From Zerene cesonia (Eukaryota > Arthropoda > Insecta > Lepidoptera > Pieridae), in the NCBI RefSeq assembly GCF_012273895.1, contig NC_052120.1:9545756-9609755 (forward strand): a DNA stretch of 64,000 nucleotides, written 5' to 3'. Below are positions 1 through 11,300 of the stretch, one piece after another (position 1 is the stretch's first letter; the number at the start of each line of letters is the position of its first letter). The notes below the pieces were generated by a model. The model had not been told where the DNA came from. It saw only the letters and a list, made by a program, of their open reading frames with translations, and ran no database searches. The translations under genes were made by a program, and so were the position numbers.

Positions 1-2
1 CC

Positions 3-3000
3 CCCGCCAACGCCTGGCTGCTGCCCGGCGCCACCTACGCCGAGATAGTGAAGGGCCAGAGCTCGCGCTCCAGCTCGCTGCACTCGCGCCAGCCCAGCGC
101 GCATAGCACGCACAGAATGCGAAGCCCCGAGCCGGAGCCCCAGACGCCCCCCGGCAGCGCGAGCCCTGACACATATCAAAGTGACAGTGTAGTGAGACAG
201 TTCTCACCGGTCCCCAGTGACGGAATGGATTACAGTGAAACCGTACAGTGTCATGTCAGTGAAAGTGTTATGTATTCTGGTGATAACGATCGCTATGAGA
301 CTGTATTGGAGACACAGGATTATATTGAAACACCTAAAATAGAAAACGTGGCCGTTGAACCCCAACATTATCAACAAGATACTCAAATAGAGTCGAAAGA
401 GACGGTATCTTCAAAAACACCTACGAACATGGAATTAGAACCGCCGGTGGATCGCGCTCGTTCGATTAGCCCCGGAGGCAAATATAGATCTCAAGATCTA
501 TCTTATGCGGAAATATTGGCTCTTGGTCTAAGAAAGCAGGCTACTACGCAGTCTATTACGTCTATGCCAAAACCTCAGACTGCACAGGTGGAAATGGTAA
601 AAGAAATTATCGTAGAGGTTGAAAAGTCTCCCCAAGCGCCTGTGGAATATAAGGTCCCGTCCAGAGAATCCTCAAAGTATAGATCGGAAAGACGTGAAAG
701 ACCTTCACAGCGTAGTCGGTCAAGAGATATGCCTCGTCAACGAAGAGCACCAGAAAAAAGACCAACTAAATCACATGATGTACAAACCCTTAAGAAAAAG
801 AAAACGTCTAGAAAAGTTATTGAAGTACAAGAATTTGAAGAGACGCCTGAAACTGTTAATCCAGAACCAATCGTTTCAGAAAGAATACCACATATTCAAC
901 ACAAAATTATCGAAAATGTTAAAAGTGAACACATAAAAAAATCAGATATAAGTACCAATATTTCAGAGACCAACAAAAGCGATATCGAGGATAAAGACTC
1001 CGAAATTGCCTTGGAACCTACTCATAAAAAACATAAAAAGAAACAAAAACCTAAAAAGTTCAAAGACAGTGAAGATGAAATTGAAAAGGCATTAAAAGAA
1101 ATAGAAATTTCTTCCAAACAGAAAAAGAAGAAAATTAAAAATATTAATGAACATCCAAAAGACACTGTTGATATTACCGTTACAAACTTAGATCAACCAG
1201 AAAAGAAAAAAGCATCGAAGCAGATAAAATCTGAGGTGACTAAAGAAGAAAATGTTATTATTGAAAAAGAAATTTTCAATTCTCAAACAAGACTAGATGG
1301 TAAATGTGAGAAAATAAGCGAAGCAATCATTTCTCAAACCCTTATAGAATCCGAAAGTAAGAAATGTGATGAAAGTTCAACTGAGAATAAAGTCGATTCA
1401 ACAAAACCGCTTGAAACTGAAGAGTTGAAAACCAAAAAGAAGAAGAAATCCAAGAAAATCAAATCTACTGTTGATACTCGACCTGATAATATTTTAGAAA
1501 TGGAAGCCTCTGCGATACAAAACTATATAAAAGATGAATCATCACAGATAGACAAATCTGGTAATAAATCAGATGAAAAGTTACTTGATAAAGAACCAAA
1601 AGTTATTTTAAAAGAAGCTGTTAAAGAAAGTCTCATTACTATGGATTGGAACGCACTAATGGAAGAGGAAGAAAACATACCTGAGTCATCATTGAGTCTT
1701 GATGCTGAAAAAATAAATTCTCTAAAAGAAATACCTGAACAAGTAGCAACAGAAATAGATATACTTCCAGAAAAAGAGAGTCAAGCTCAAGACACAAATA
1801 TAGATGGTAAGGAAATTATTCTAGAACTTTACGAATCGTCCATTTTACCTGAAGCAGATGCTACACTCAAAATATCAGAAGAACAAGATTTCCATCATGT
1901 AACTATTCAAGATAAGAAATCTAACAAAAGTATAGAGGCATTTGTGGATTCAGATTCTTTATTGGAAATCAACTCTGTTGAAAAGAAACCGCTATTGATA
2001 GGCGAAAATATAATTCCCAAAGATAAAGAGACAGAAAATAAAGAAATCTGTCCAATGCCAGTTAGCGTGGAGCAAAATCTGCCTAATCCTGAACCTGAAC
2101 AAGCAGTCGCGGTTGAACCAACTGTAAATATACATGAATATCAACTATGTAAAAATGTTAATAAATCGAGTTCAGAATTGGTCCAAAATACAAATGAGGA
2201 AGAATTAATTCCTGTTAATATAGAAGGCGAACAAAATAACAATGATAAATTTTTCTTAACTGAGCCTTTGAAAGAAGTTGTCGATGTTGTTCAAGAAGTA
2301 ACAACATATGAACCACAAGAGGTCGACACACATACAATATATCTGATAACACATGAAGAAAAAAAATTACCTCCAATCAGAACTCTTAAAGTGTATTGTA
2401 AAGAAGTTTCTAATGACAAAATACAAACACCTGACAATGAGTCAAATGTTGTCATTGAAGAGCAATCAAAGCCCATATTAAAAGACAATATTACAAAGGA
2501 TTCTACTATTGATGAAGCAGAGAGGATTGAAATTTCATTGAAACCTGACACTGACCAATCAATAATAGAAACAGATAATTTACAACTTGATGACAAACAA
2601 TTAAATAAAAATCAAATGGAAACTGAAATTAGAACATCTGTTCAATTAAATAACACCAAACTCGACGATAATTCAGAGGAGGTATTAGAACAAGCAATTT
2701 TTGGATCAGTTCAAGAACGAAAAAAGCCTGAGCTTGAAAAGATTATTTCGATTCCGTATAAGGAATTAGTAGAGGAAGTTAAAACTTATTCTGTTGACCT
2801 AGATTTTGAGCAACTGGATTATAATTATTACGAACTAAAGAAAAAGGAATTAGATTACCTACAGCTTAAAGATCAAATTTGCAATGTTGTGGAACACTTG
2901 CAAACAAAAAAAGATAACATAAAGTTAGATGTAGAAACAATACCGGATCAGGAAGGAATTAATGAAAATGATTTGATAAAGGTTAAATCTGAAACCACAA

Positions 3001-4253
3001 GAAATATTTCTGAAACATATACACTTGATCCTGCATGTTCCAGTACAACATTAAATATAGAAAAATACGTCATGTTCGAAACTCCTAGCTATGCCTACCA
3101 ATATAACGCAGATTCTGAAAAACTTCTAGGAGTTATGAACAGTTCTAAGAAAGAACAAGTCCAGCAACTTCCATTAGAATCATCTGCAGTTTCAGTTGTA
3201 ACACATTTAGCAGATGATGATAAAAACATTAATAAATTATCCTTAAAATCAGACGAAATTCAGCAAACAACGTGTAACATTAATATCGATCAAGACATAA
3301 ACATAAAACATCTTATAGAAGATATTCCAAGACAAAACTACCATGATATCTGTGATTCTGAAAAACTTTTTGCTTTAAGCATGGATAAATCCTTACAGGA
3401 TTTCAAGAATGATGAGATTGAAAACAATAAAACTGAAGATTTGATAAACTCTTCTTTAAAATTGATACAAGAAAATCAAAGATCTCAGGCAGAGGCATTG
3501 GATGACAAAATTACAACCAAAAAAATTATCAAAGATTATGTTCTTGACAGTAACGTATCTTATGATTATCAAGATATAAAACGAGGCGAAGAACTTCTCG
3601 CAATTAAGTCTTCTAGAGAACATAGTGTAGAACCTATGGAATTAACAAATCAAGCAGATTTGTTTCATGCTGATGGTCAAGATATCGATACTGTTTCAGT
3701 AACAGTTTCTAATGCTTATGAAAATAAACACAATCAAAAGACAAACGATGCGTTCGAAAATAACGATAGTAGTAAAATAATTGAAGCAGAGACATCGTTT
3801 GATAAAGACACAGCCGAACAAGTTATCAAAGATTATATTCTTGATGGGCATACGTTTTATAATTATCAGGACTTGAAGCGAGGCGAAGAACTTCTCGCAG
3901 TTAAGTCTTCTAGAGAACATAGTGTAGAACCTTTAGAATTGACAAATCAAGCAGACTTGCTTCATGCTGATAGTCAAGATATTGGTACTGTTTCAGTAAC
4001 AATTTCTAATGCTTATGAAAATAAACATAATCAAGAGGAAAACGATGGGTTCGAAAATAATGATAGTAGTAAAATAATTGAAGCAGAGATATCGATTGAT
4101 AAAGACACAGCCGAACAAATCATCAAAGATTATATTCTTGATGGGCATACGTCTTATAATTATCAAGACTTGAAACGAGGCGAAGAACTTCTCGCAGTTA
4201 AGTCTTCTAGAGAACATAGTGTAGAACCTTTAGAATTGACAAATCAAGCAGAC
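3..4253 (+). CDS. Giant disordered Lys/Glu-rich open frame with C-terminal 99-residue tandem repeats (partial both ends)
   Basis: The frame is open from the window edge (ANAWLLPGATYAEIVKGQ precedes any plausible start) to the N gap, about 1,417 codons without an intron. It begins GC-rich with a Ser/Arg/Pro-rich segment, then becomes AT-rich. Residues are mostly Lys, Glu, Ser, Asp and Ile, with basic clusters such as KKHKKKQKPKKFK and KKKKKSKKIKS, so it is probably disordered. A YAEI motif occurs twice (TYAEIVKGQ, SYAEILALGLRKQ). From 3528 on it is a 99-residue tandem repeat. I recognise no domain. It may be a giant exon of the neighbouring Msp300 gene on a contig placed in the wrong orientation, or a separate convergent gene; the sequence alone cannot decide. 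Confidence 0.8.
3528..4253 (+). repeat. Coding tandem repeat, 297-bp (99-residue) unit, at least 2.4 copies
   Basis: Units start at 3528, 3825 and 4122, exactly 297 bp apart. Each begins IKDY[VI]LD, followed by Y-x-YQD-[IL]-KRGEELLA-[IV]-KSSREHSVEP. The second and third copies are nearly identical over the shared part; the first is more diverged. The third copy is cut by the N gap, so copy number is unknown. Period divisible by three keeps the frame open. Confidence 0.95.
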
Positions 4254-5253
4254 NNNNNNNNNNNNNNNNNNNNNNNNNNNNNNNNNNNNNNNNNNNNNNN
4301 NNNNNNNNNNNNNNNNNNNNNNNNNNNNNNNNNNNNNNNNNNNNNNNNNNNNNNNNNNNNNNNNNNNNNNNNNNNNNNNNNNNNNNNNNNNNNNNNNNNN
4401 NNNNNNNNNNNNNNNNNNNNNNNNNNNNNNNNNNNNNNNNNNNNNNNNNNNNNNNNNNNNNNNNNNNNNNNNNNNNNNNNNNNNNNNNNNNNNNNNNNNN
4501 NNNNNNNNNNNNNNNNNNNNNNNNNNNNNNNNNNNNNNNNNNNNNNNNNNNNNNNNNNNNNNNNNNNNNNNNNNNNNNNNNNNNNNNNNNNNNNNNNNNN
4601 NNNNNNNNNNNNNNNNNNNNNNNNNNNNNNNNNNNNNNNNNNNNNNNNNNNNNNNNNNNNNNNNNNNNNNNNNNNNNNNNNNNNNNNNNNNNNNNNNNNN
4701 NNNNNNNNNNNNNNNNNNNNNNNNNNNNNNNNNNNNNNNNNNNNNNNNNNNNNNNNNNNNNNNNNNNNNNNNNNNNNNNNNNNNNNNNNNNNNNNNNNNN
4801 NNNNNNNNNNNNNNNNNNNNNNNNNNNNNNNNNNNNNNNNNNNNNNNNNNNNNNNNNNNNNNNNNNNNNNNNNNNNNNNNNNNNNNNNNNNNNNNNNNNN
4901 NNNNNNNNNNNNNNNNNNNNNNNNNNNNNNNNNNNNNNNNNNNNNNNNNNNNNNNNNNNNNNNNNNNNNNNNNNNNNNNNNNNNNNNNNNNNNNNNNNNN
5001 NNNNNNNNNNNNNNNNNNNNNNNNNNNNNNNNNNNNNNNNNNNNNNNNNNNNNNNNNNNNNNNNNNNNNNNNNNNNNNNNNNNNNNNNNNNNNNNNNNNN
5101 NNNNNNNNNNNNNNNNNNNNNNNNNNNNNNNNNNNNNNNNNNNNNNNNNNNNNNNNNNNNNNNNNNNNNNNNNNNNNNNNNNNNNNNNNNNNNNNNNNNN
5201 NNNNNNNNNNNNNNNNNNNNNNNNNNNNNNNNNNNNNNNNNNNNNNNNNNNNN
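4254..5253. other. Assembly gap of exactly 1,000 N
   Basis: The round length suggests a scaffold join of unknown true size. It interrupts a 99-residue coding repeat on the left and a GC-rich coding exon on the right, both difficult to assemble. Strand of coding switches across it. Confidence 0.98.
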
Positions 5254-5393
5254 CGCGGGCGGCGGGCGGCGCGCGCGCGGGCGCCGCTCGACACGAGCAC
5301 GGCTAGCGTGGCCGCCGGGTCCTCCTCGCCCTCGTAGAACGGGTCCAACTCGTAGACGCACCGAGTCAGCTCTTCGATACGCCGCGTGACCTC
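5254..5393 (-). CDS. Msp300: Msp300 exon 34 (truncated by gap)
   Basis: Acceptor CAG at 5396-5394, phase 0. Encodes EVTRRIEELTRCVYELDPFY, EGEEDPAATLAVLVSSG, then an Arg/Ala-rich end that runs into the N gap. The GC-rich run next to the gap may explain the loss of assembly there. Whether the exon ends before or inside the gap cannot be told. Confidence 0.8.
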
Positions 5394-8300
5394 CTGATAC
5401 GCAAGTACGGACATACAAGATTTAACATGGGTTTCGACGTGCTAACGATGAAAGCGGGGAGCGTGAAAAGAAAGACGGTGGCTGCGATATCGATCGTTTA
5501 TATTTCGCATTCAATCGGTATATGAATTTACAATTATAATTATAGGAATATGTCACTAGAAATCGACTTAAAGCTAAAATTGGCGGGCGCGTCTAAGCGT
5601 CCCCGAGCGGGTCTGCGTCCGGCCCGCCGCGCTGCACTATCAGCTTGATGCGTTCGTTTCTCGCTTGAATTTTACTTTGGAGCGATTTTACTTTGTCTCG
5701 ACATTCCTATCAGAGGACATCGGCAGACGAGTTAGTTAGTCGAGGTGAGGGAGGGAGACAACAAAAAAAATATACATGAATTGCGTGATCGGTGGTAATA
5801 TACAGGTGTATAACTAATCTGTGCCACATAAGCTTCTTCGGATCGGAGCCTCGCGACTCGATAAACAAAACTAGAACAATCGCTAGCCACCTACTGGACG
5901 TCGGGGCGCGTTGCGGTCAAAGAGAGGGTCTCACCTGTTGGTGTCTCAGCTTGGTGTCGGGGTCGCGGGGGCTGTAGTTGGGCTGCGCCGCGTGGCGCAG
6001 ACGCTGCTCGGCGTCCAGCAGCTGCGCGCGCAGGCGCACGATGTCGGCGCAGTAGGCCTCCACCTGCGCCAGCGCGGCGCCCAGCTGCTGCGCCTGCGCC
6101 GCCGTGCGCGCGCCCAGCGCGTCCAGCGCCGCGGCCAGCGCGCGCGCCGCCGCCTGCACGCCCGCGGGCGAGCGGCTCTGCGCCGCCACGCCCTCCGGCC
6201 CGAAGTGCACCTGCCGACAGACACCTGCTTTGACACGGCCCTGTTCTGTGAGACGAGTCCGCGGAATACTGAACCGAAAAGTGACCCCACGACCGAAGCA
6301 TAGCGACAATAAAATATAACGACAAAGACCATCACCAGATAAAACAAAACAAAAGAGACCCAGTAATCCATTTTCACTCACGTTGAGTTTCTCGACGGCA
6401 TATGTAATTTTCGTCTTTTGCGTCGATATGTCATTGATGAGTTTCTCCCTGTGAGCGAGCCTGTCTCTGAGAGGCTTTTTCACAGTTTGCGGAGCTTCTA
6501 AAGTTCGCGTAGTGGCCTCGATCCAATGACCGACATCCTTTAGTTTCTTCTCACATCTCTCCCATTCTTCTGCTAATTCTTGTAAGAGACCGTTCTGTAA
6601 AATAAGAAACGAACAAACAAATTAGTAAACAGTAAACGATTAACTGGTTTTATTTTCTTAAGTAAAGAAAATTACACACAGTCTTAGCCAATTTCTTTTC
6701 TACATCGACTGTCGCATTCTCGGCCGCCTCCAGTCTCGAAGGTAAATCTCCTGGACTTGTGACGCGTTCGATCGCTTCGATTTCTTTGGCCATATCTGCT
6801 AAATTCTTAGCCTGTTGCTTGCAACTCTTAAGGGCATTCTGAAAAATAAATCATCCGAATTAGTAATAGCACTGCTGAAAAAATGATTGTAACCTGGTTA
6901 TAAGCCATTTAAGTTACCCCATATTCAGTCTGTTTTTGCTGCGCCTCCTGCAAGTCGGCCAAAGGTAGCGGCCGCGCTAGGAAAGCACGCTGTGTTTCCA
7001 CCCAAAGTAGGACCTTCTCCAGCAAAGCTAGGAACCGGGCCACCGCATCGCAAGCGTCCTCCACGGCCGCTTGGCGCGCCTCGAGTTCGCTGCACACGGC
7101 GCTGAACTGTTCCGATAATGCTGTGACCGTCGATTGTATCAACTGTCGTTCTCCGGCATCCCTGCTTCCTTCGACGATAGCGCGCGCATTGCGCGTCAAT
7201 CGCTCTACACGGTCTGCGATACTTGGAATTTCAGATCTGGTCGCCACGAGGCGTTCTTTGTAAGGTTCTGGAGGCTGCGTGCGCTCCCTGGCTGTGAGCT
7301 CGGCGGCGCGGACCCACGCCTGCACGCTCTCAACGTCCGTTGTGTATTCGGTACGCGATGTCCGCGCGCGTTTCCATTCCCTTTCCTTCTCCTCCATGGC
7401 GGCGGCTAACGCTTCTGCGGATAATTCTAAAGCCGACAATTCCTGGGCGACGTCAGCCGGCGCCGAACCCCCGTATCTCTTTCGACTATCTTCCGTGAAC
7501 GTCTTAGTTTTATCGACTAGGTCTGAAACTTGTTTGGCCAAATCACGCACACCGTCCGCGTCGTCCTCTCCGTAGACGTAGAAGGTCCCAACTTTAGCGA
7601 TGTATACTTCGATCTGTTGTCTGAGTTTCTCTATATTCTCTGACACGCGATCGAATTCGGAAACGATTTCGTCAATCTCTGCGAGTCTCGCCGCAAGAGT
7701 CTGTCGCAATCTGAAAAGAAAAATAGCAGCGTTAAATATGCACGTATAAAGAGTCCGCGCAGTTCCTAACTAATGTGGAAGAGCTGCCAAAAGTCGACGA
7801 AAATAATCCGTCGGCGCGGCGTGACGCGGTGTGACGCCGCAAGGTCGCGCCGGCTGCACCGTCCCTACCTATTCGTTCGTGGCAGCGGCTAGCGGCGATC
7901 CGCTCGCTATGCTCGCCCGTCGCTCAATGAACCGAGTTATACATTCGACTGCCGCGTCTAATTTTATTTTACGCGATCTAATGACATCAGCTGAAATTTT
8001 CGCTGCAGCAATGTTTACGTTTTGCGCCGGCATATGGCTCTAACGTGCCGACGTGACACGGTCGACCTTGCGCAGTACTCGACAAGTGAACTGATAAATC
8101 TATTGCGCAACGTTTAGGACATGCGCTAGTGGCCACCCTTGCCGGCCGGCGCCGCAGTGTGGGCGAGGTAAACATTTATAAAACGCCTGCCAAAATGTAA
8201 CGTTTGCGAATACTAAAATCGCCACATTTCCGAAACACAATCAACTCACGTATGACTCACTGGATATATATAGACGCCGAAGCATTCCACGTCGCGATTA

Positions 8301-11300
8301 GGTTATGTTCAATTCGATTCGCATTGCTGTATGGAATTTAGATGAGGGCTGTAATTATGAGCGAGGGTGAAAAACGTTTTCCGCATTGCACGTGTTGCGA
8401 GCCCTGCGCTGAGTAACGGCGAATGTTCTATGTATAGCGCGGAGTCGGCTCCAGTTCACACTGCAAGGCCCTGACCCATAAAGTGCGGAGTACGCGTGCG
8501 CGATGCGATCCGAAATAGTCGAGCGGTTTGAATACGTAACGATTACAGACACCCCCCGGCCTATGTCTGGAACCGCGATCGATCGAAAATCAACCCTACG
8601 AGACAGTTGTTATATTACATTATTACATGTACGCCATGCGCTTGAATCCGCGATTCCAAACATTTATTAGATGTAATTAATGTACGATATAGTTTGAATT
8701 TGTTTCCTATATGATTATGTGTTCGTTCATAATGCTTCGTTACGCACCAGTAAGGAACTATTAATAGATAACATCCGAGTTAACTGTGATCGCACAACTA
8801 TATTCTTTTATTTCTAGTAAAAGTCGCAGTTACTGCTTAGAATATTATGTTATGTTATTATACGTATAAGAGACGAAAAAAATACGGTCAAAGAAGTTTT
8901 TACTTATGTGATATTATTTGCTTATAGAGGCTCGGTTGCTTTTCGTAACTTGAAAACAAAATTTATTTGCCGTCAAAAGCATATTAAGTTATTCTAGCGT
9001 GGTGTTGATTTTTCTTTCTTTTGCTTCTAATACTTTTTACTTTTTAGCTGTTGTTTGCTCAATCAAGCCTATATAAATCAGAGCTAATTCCTATATCAAT
9101 AACAATTAACTAATGACTAAAAACAAGTAATAAAATAATTAAGCGTAAAAATGATTATAAGACTCCAAAGAAAAGAAGTCATCTATCTCCACATTAATAA
9201 CAATAATTAATATTCATTTATTGATCATATACCTAAAGAGCAAATCTAAGGCAAACACAGCATATTATCTGGCAAATACAAAGCCAAACATTGACGAAGC
9301 AATCTTTTAAAATCGCTTCAGTAATGGAGTATGTTTGTTACTCCGTAAGAAACTATTAAACTTATAATATTATTATAAATTAGGTGACCGATGCAAAAGT
9401 GATTTAGGCCCCGTTCCAATAACTTACATTGTATCCAACGCGTGTTGAACGGCGCTCGAAATAGGTTAAATAAAATAACTTATTAATCCTGGCCAAATCC
9501 AATAAGGACAACGGGAAACTATTATTAAAGTATAGCATTTTCATCGGTCCTTGATAGGTATGCAAAGTTTCAAATTAATCAGACATCTAGAAATTGTTGA
9601 AAATTATGTTCAAAGATTGATTCAATTACATACATACATAGATACAGGGCAAGCTAATAAAAGCGTGTTAAAGAAGCACGAATCGGCTCTCCGAATCCGA
9701 AAAATTTCTATGAGTAACCCGCCTCGATGTATTTTAAGTACGGCGCAACTCAAAATCACCATGAGCTAATAAGATTCCAAGGCACAAGCGGTTACATCAT
9801 CAACGGGAACGAAATTATTTTAAAAATGATTCTTCGCTCACTTAATCATTGAAATATTGTCTTTGCGCTGGTGACGTCACCGTACACATTGTATCACCAG
9901 CGATAGACCTTGAAGCCAAACGTGATTTATCTTCAAGCACTGGACGACAGATTGTCTTAATTGTCGAAAAATATGAGTGGATCGAAGAGGCGATATGGAT
10001 ATTTATAAGCGCCTTTAATGCGTCTGTAATTTTATTTTTCAACCGAATTTCAATACAGGAGAAGTTTATCAATTCGATTGTATTGATTGTAACCTCATAA
10101 CTTTTTACTGGGTGAAACGATTTTTATAATTCTTCTTTTATTTGAAAGCTGGTGCCTCCCATGTGGTCCTATTTCAATTTGCTCAGGTTCTGACAATTTG
10201 ATAAATGGTAAAACTATGTTATTCGATTCAAAGGAGCTTCTATAAGAATTGTAATTGAATAAATAAATGTTTGAGTTTTAGGGCGGTTTGAATTTTGTTA
10301 AAAATAAATGTATTAAAACAGATATTGCCATTGTCATGTTATGGGCAGTCTTAATATCGGAACATATGTACTTAATTACTTGATAGGTTACCGTCCGAAT
10401 GATTCAGTATTACGTATAGAAGATAATTCTAACGAAACCGAACGCATTCGAATAAACACCTAACGCGTGAATCACATCCACTGCACACGTATATAACATT
10501 GACAAATCTGTTAATCTGTCCTTACAACATACATTGAAAATAGGAGCAACATATGCGATAAAACGTCACGTAAATTTCTTTCATTGCTACCATTTTATAA
10601 AAGACTTTATTAAAATTATGTTGCCTTGAATCTATATTAACGCGGAATACCTTGACTCATCGCAACTTCGGGACTTCGGTTGGGCCTACAAACTTAGCGC
10701 GGGTTCGCTATAAAAGTTGATTGTATCTAAGTATCATATAATTTGAAAACTCATCGAAAAATGCAAAATTCTAAGATGAAATAATATCATCCGTGTTTAT
10801 TTTAACGCTGTTGTTGTACGCACGAATTTTTGTGTAGACGTTAATTATTACTATTTATTTGAAAACTAGCGCATTCAATATTTTTATTCTTGCATATGTT
10901 ACTGAGTCTAAGACAAGACACGCAATTAAAACATTTCCGACCGGTGCAACTTGGATAAGACAACCTTTTTTGGCATTTTACCTTCCGCATATCTATAAGT
11001 GTGTAAGCCGCCAAGGTATGTATAAGTATTGTCCAAAATAAGACAAATTATTCAGTCATGCCTGCTTCGCGGCGAGACGACTTGTTGTCCTTAAATTCGA
11101 GAGCACCATAATTGCATTGTACCGTTTAAAACGGTAATTGAAAATGTAATAACTATAATTGTGGTTTCAAAACATTTTTATTCTTCCTTGAGCGGATGCT
11201 ATTGGGCGATTCAATGACAATTATTTATCGCTATGAAGCCAAGGTATAATTAATGTCAACAAAACAAAATGGAACTCCGTTAAATCTTTATTTAGTTCAA

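Noticed and set aside
48..50. GTG at 48 as the start of the plus-strand protein
   Set aside because: The frame stays open upstream to the window edge with coding-like GC-rich sequence, and GTG starts are not expected in an animal nuclear gene.
3696..4217. Two similar 74-codon minus-strand frames (3696-3920 and 3993-4217)
   Set aside because: They are antisense shadows of the 297-bp coding repeat on the plus strand; their similarity only reflects that repeat.
4207..5418. Minus-strand frames running through the first gap
   Set aside because: Nearly all residues are N-derived. Only the right end (5254-5393, second frame) is real coding, listed as exon 34.
9849..10100. An 83-codon plus-strand frame in intron 29
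   Set aside because: No domain or coding bias, no start context, and it overlaps an equally long antisense frame. Treated as chance.
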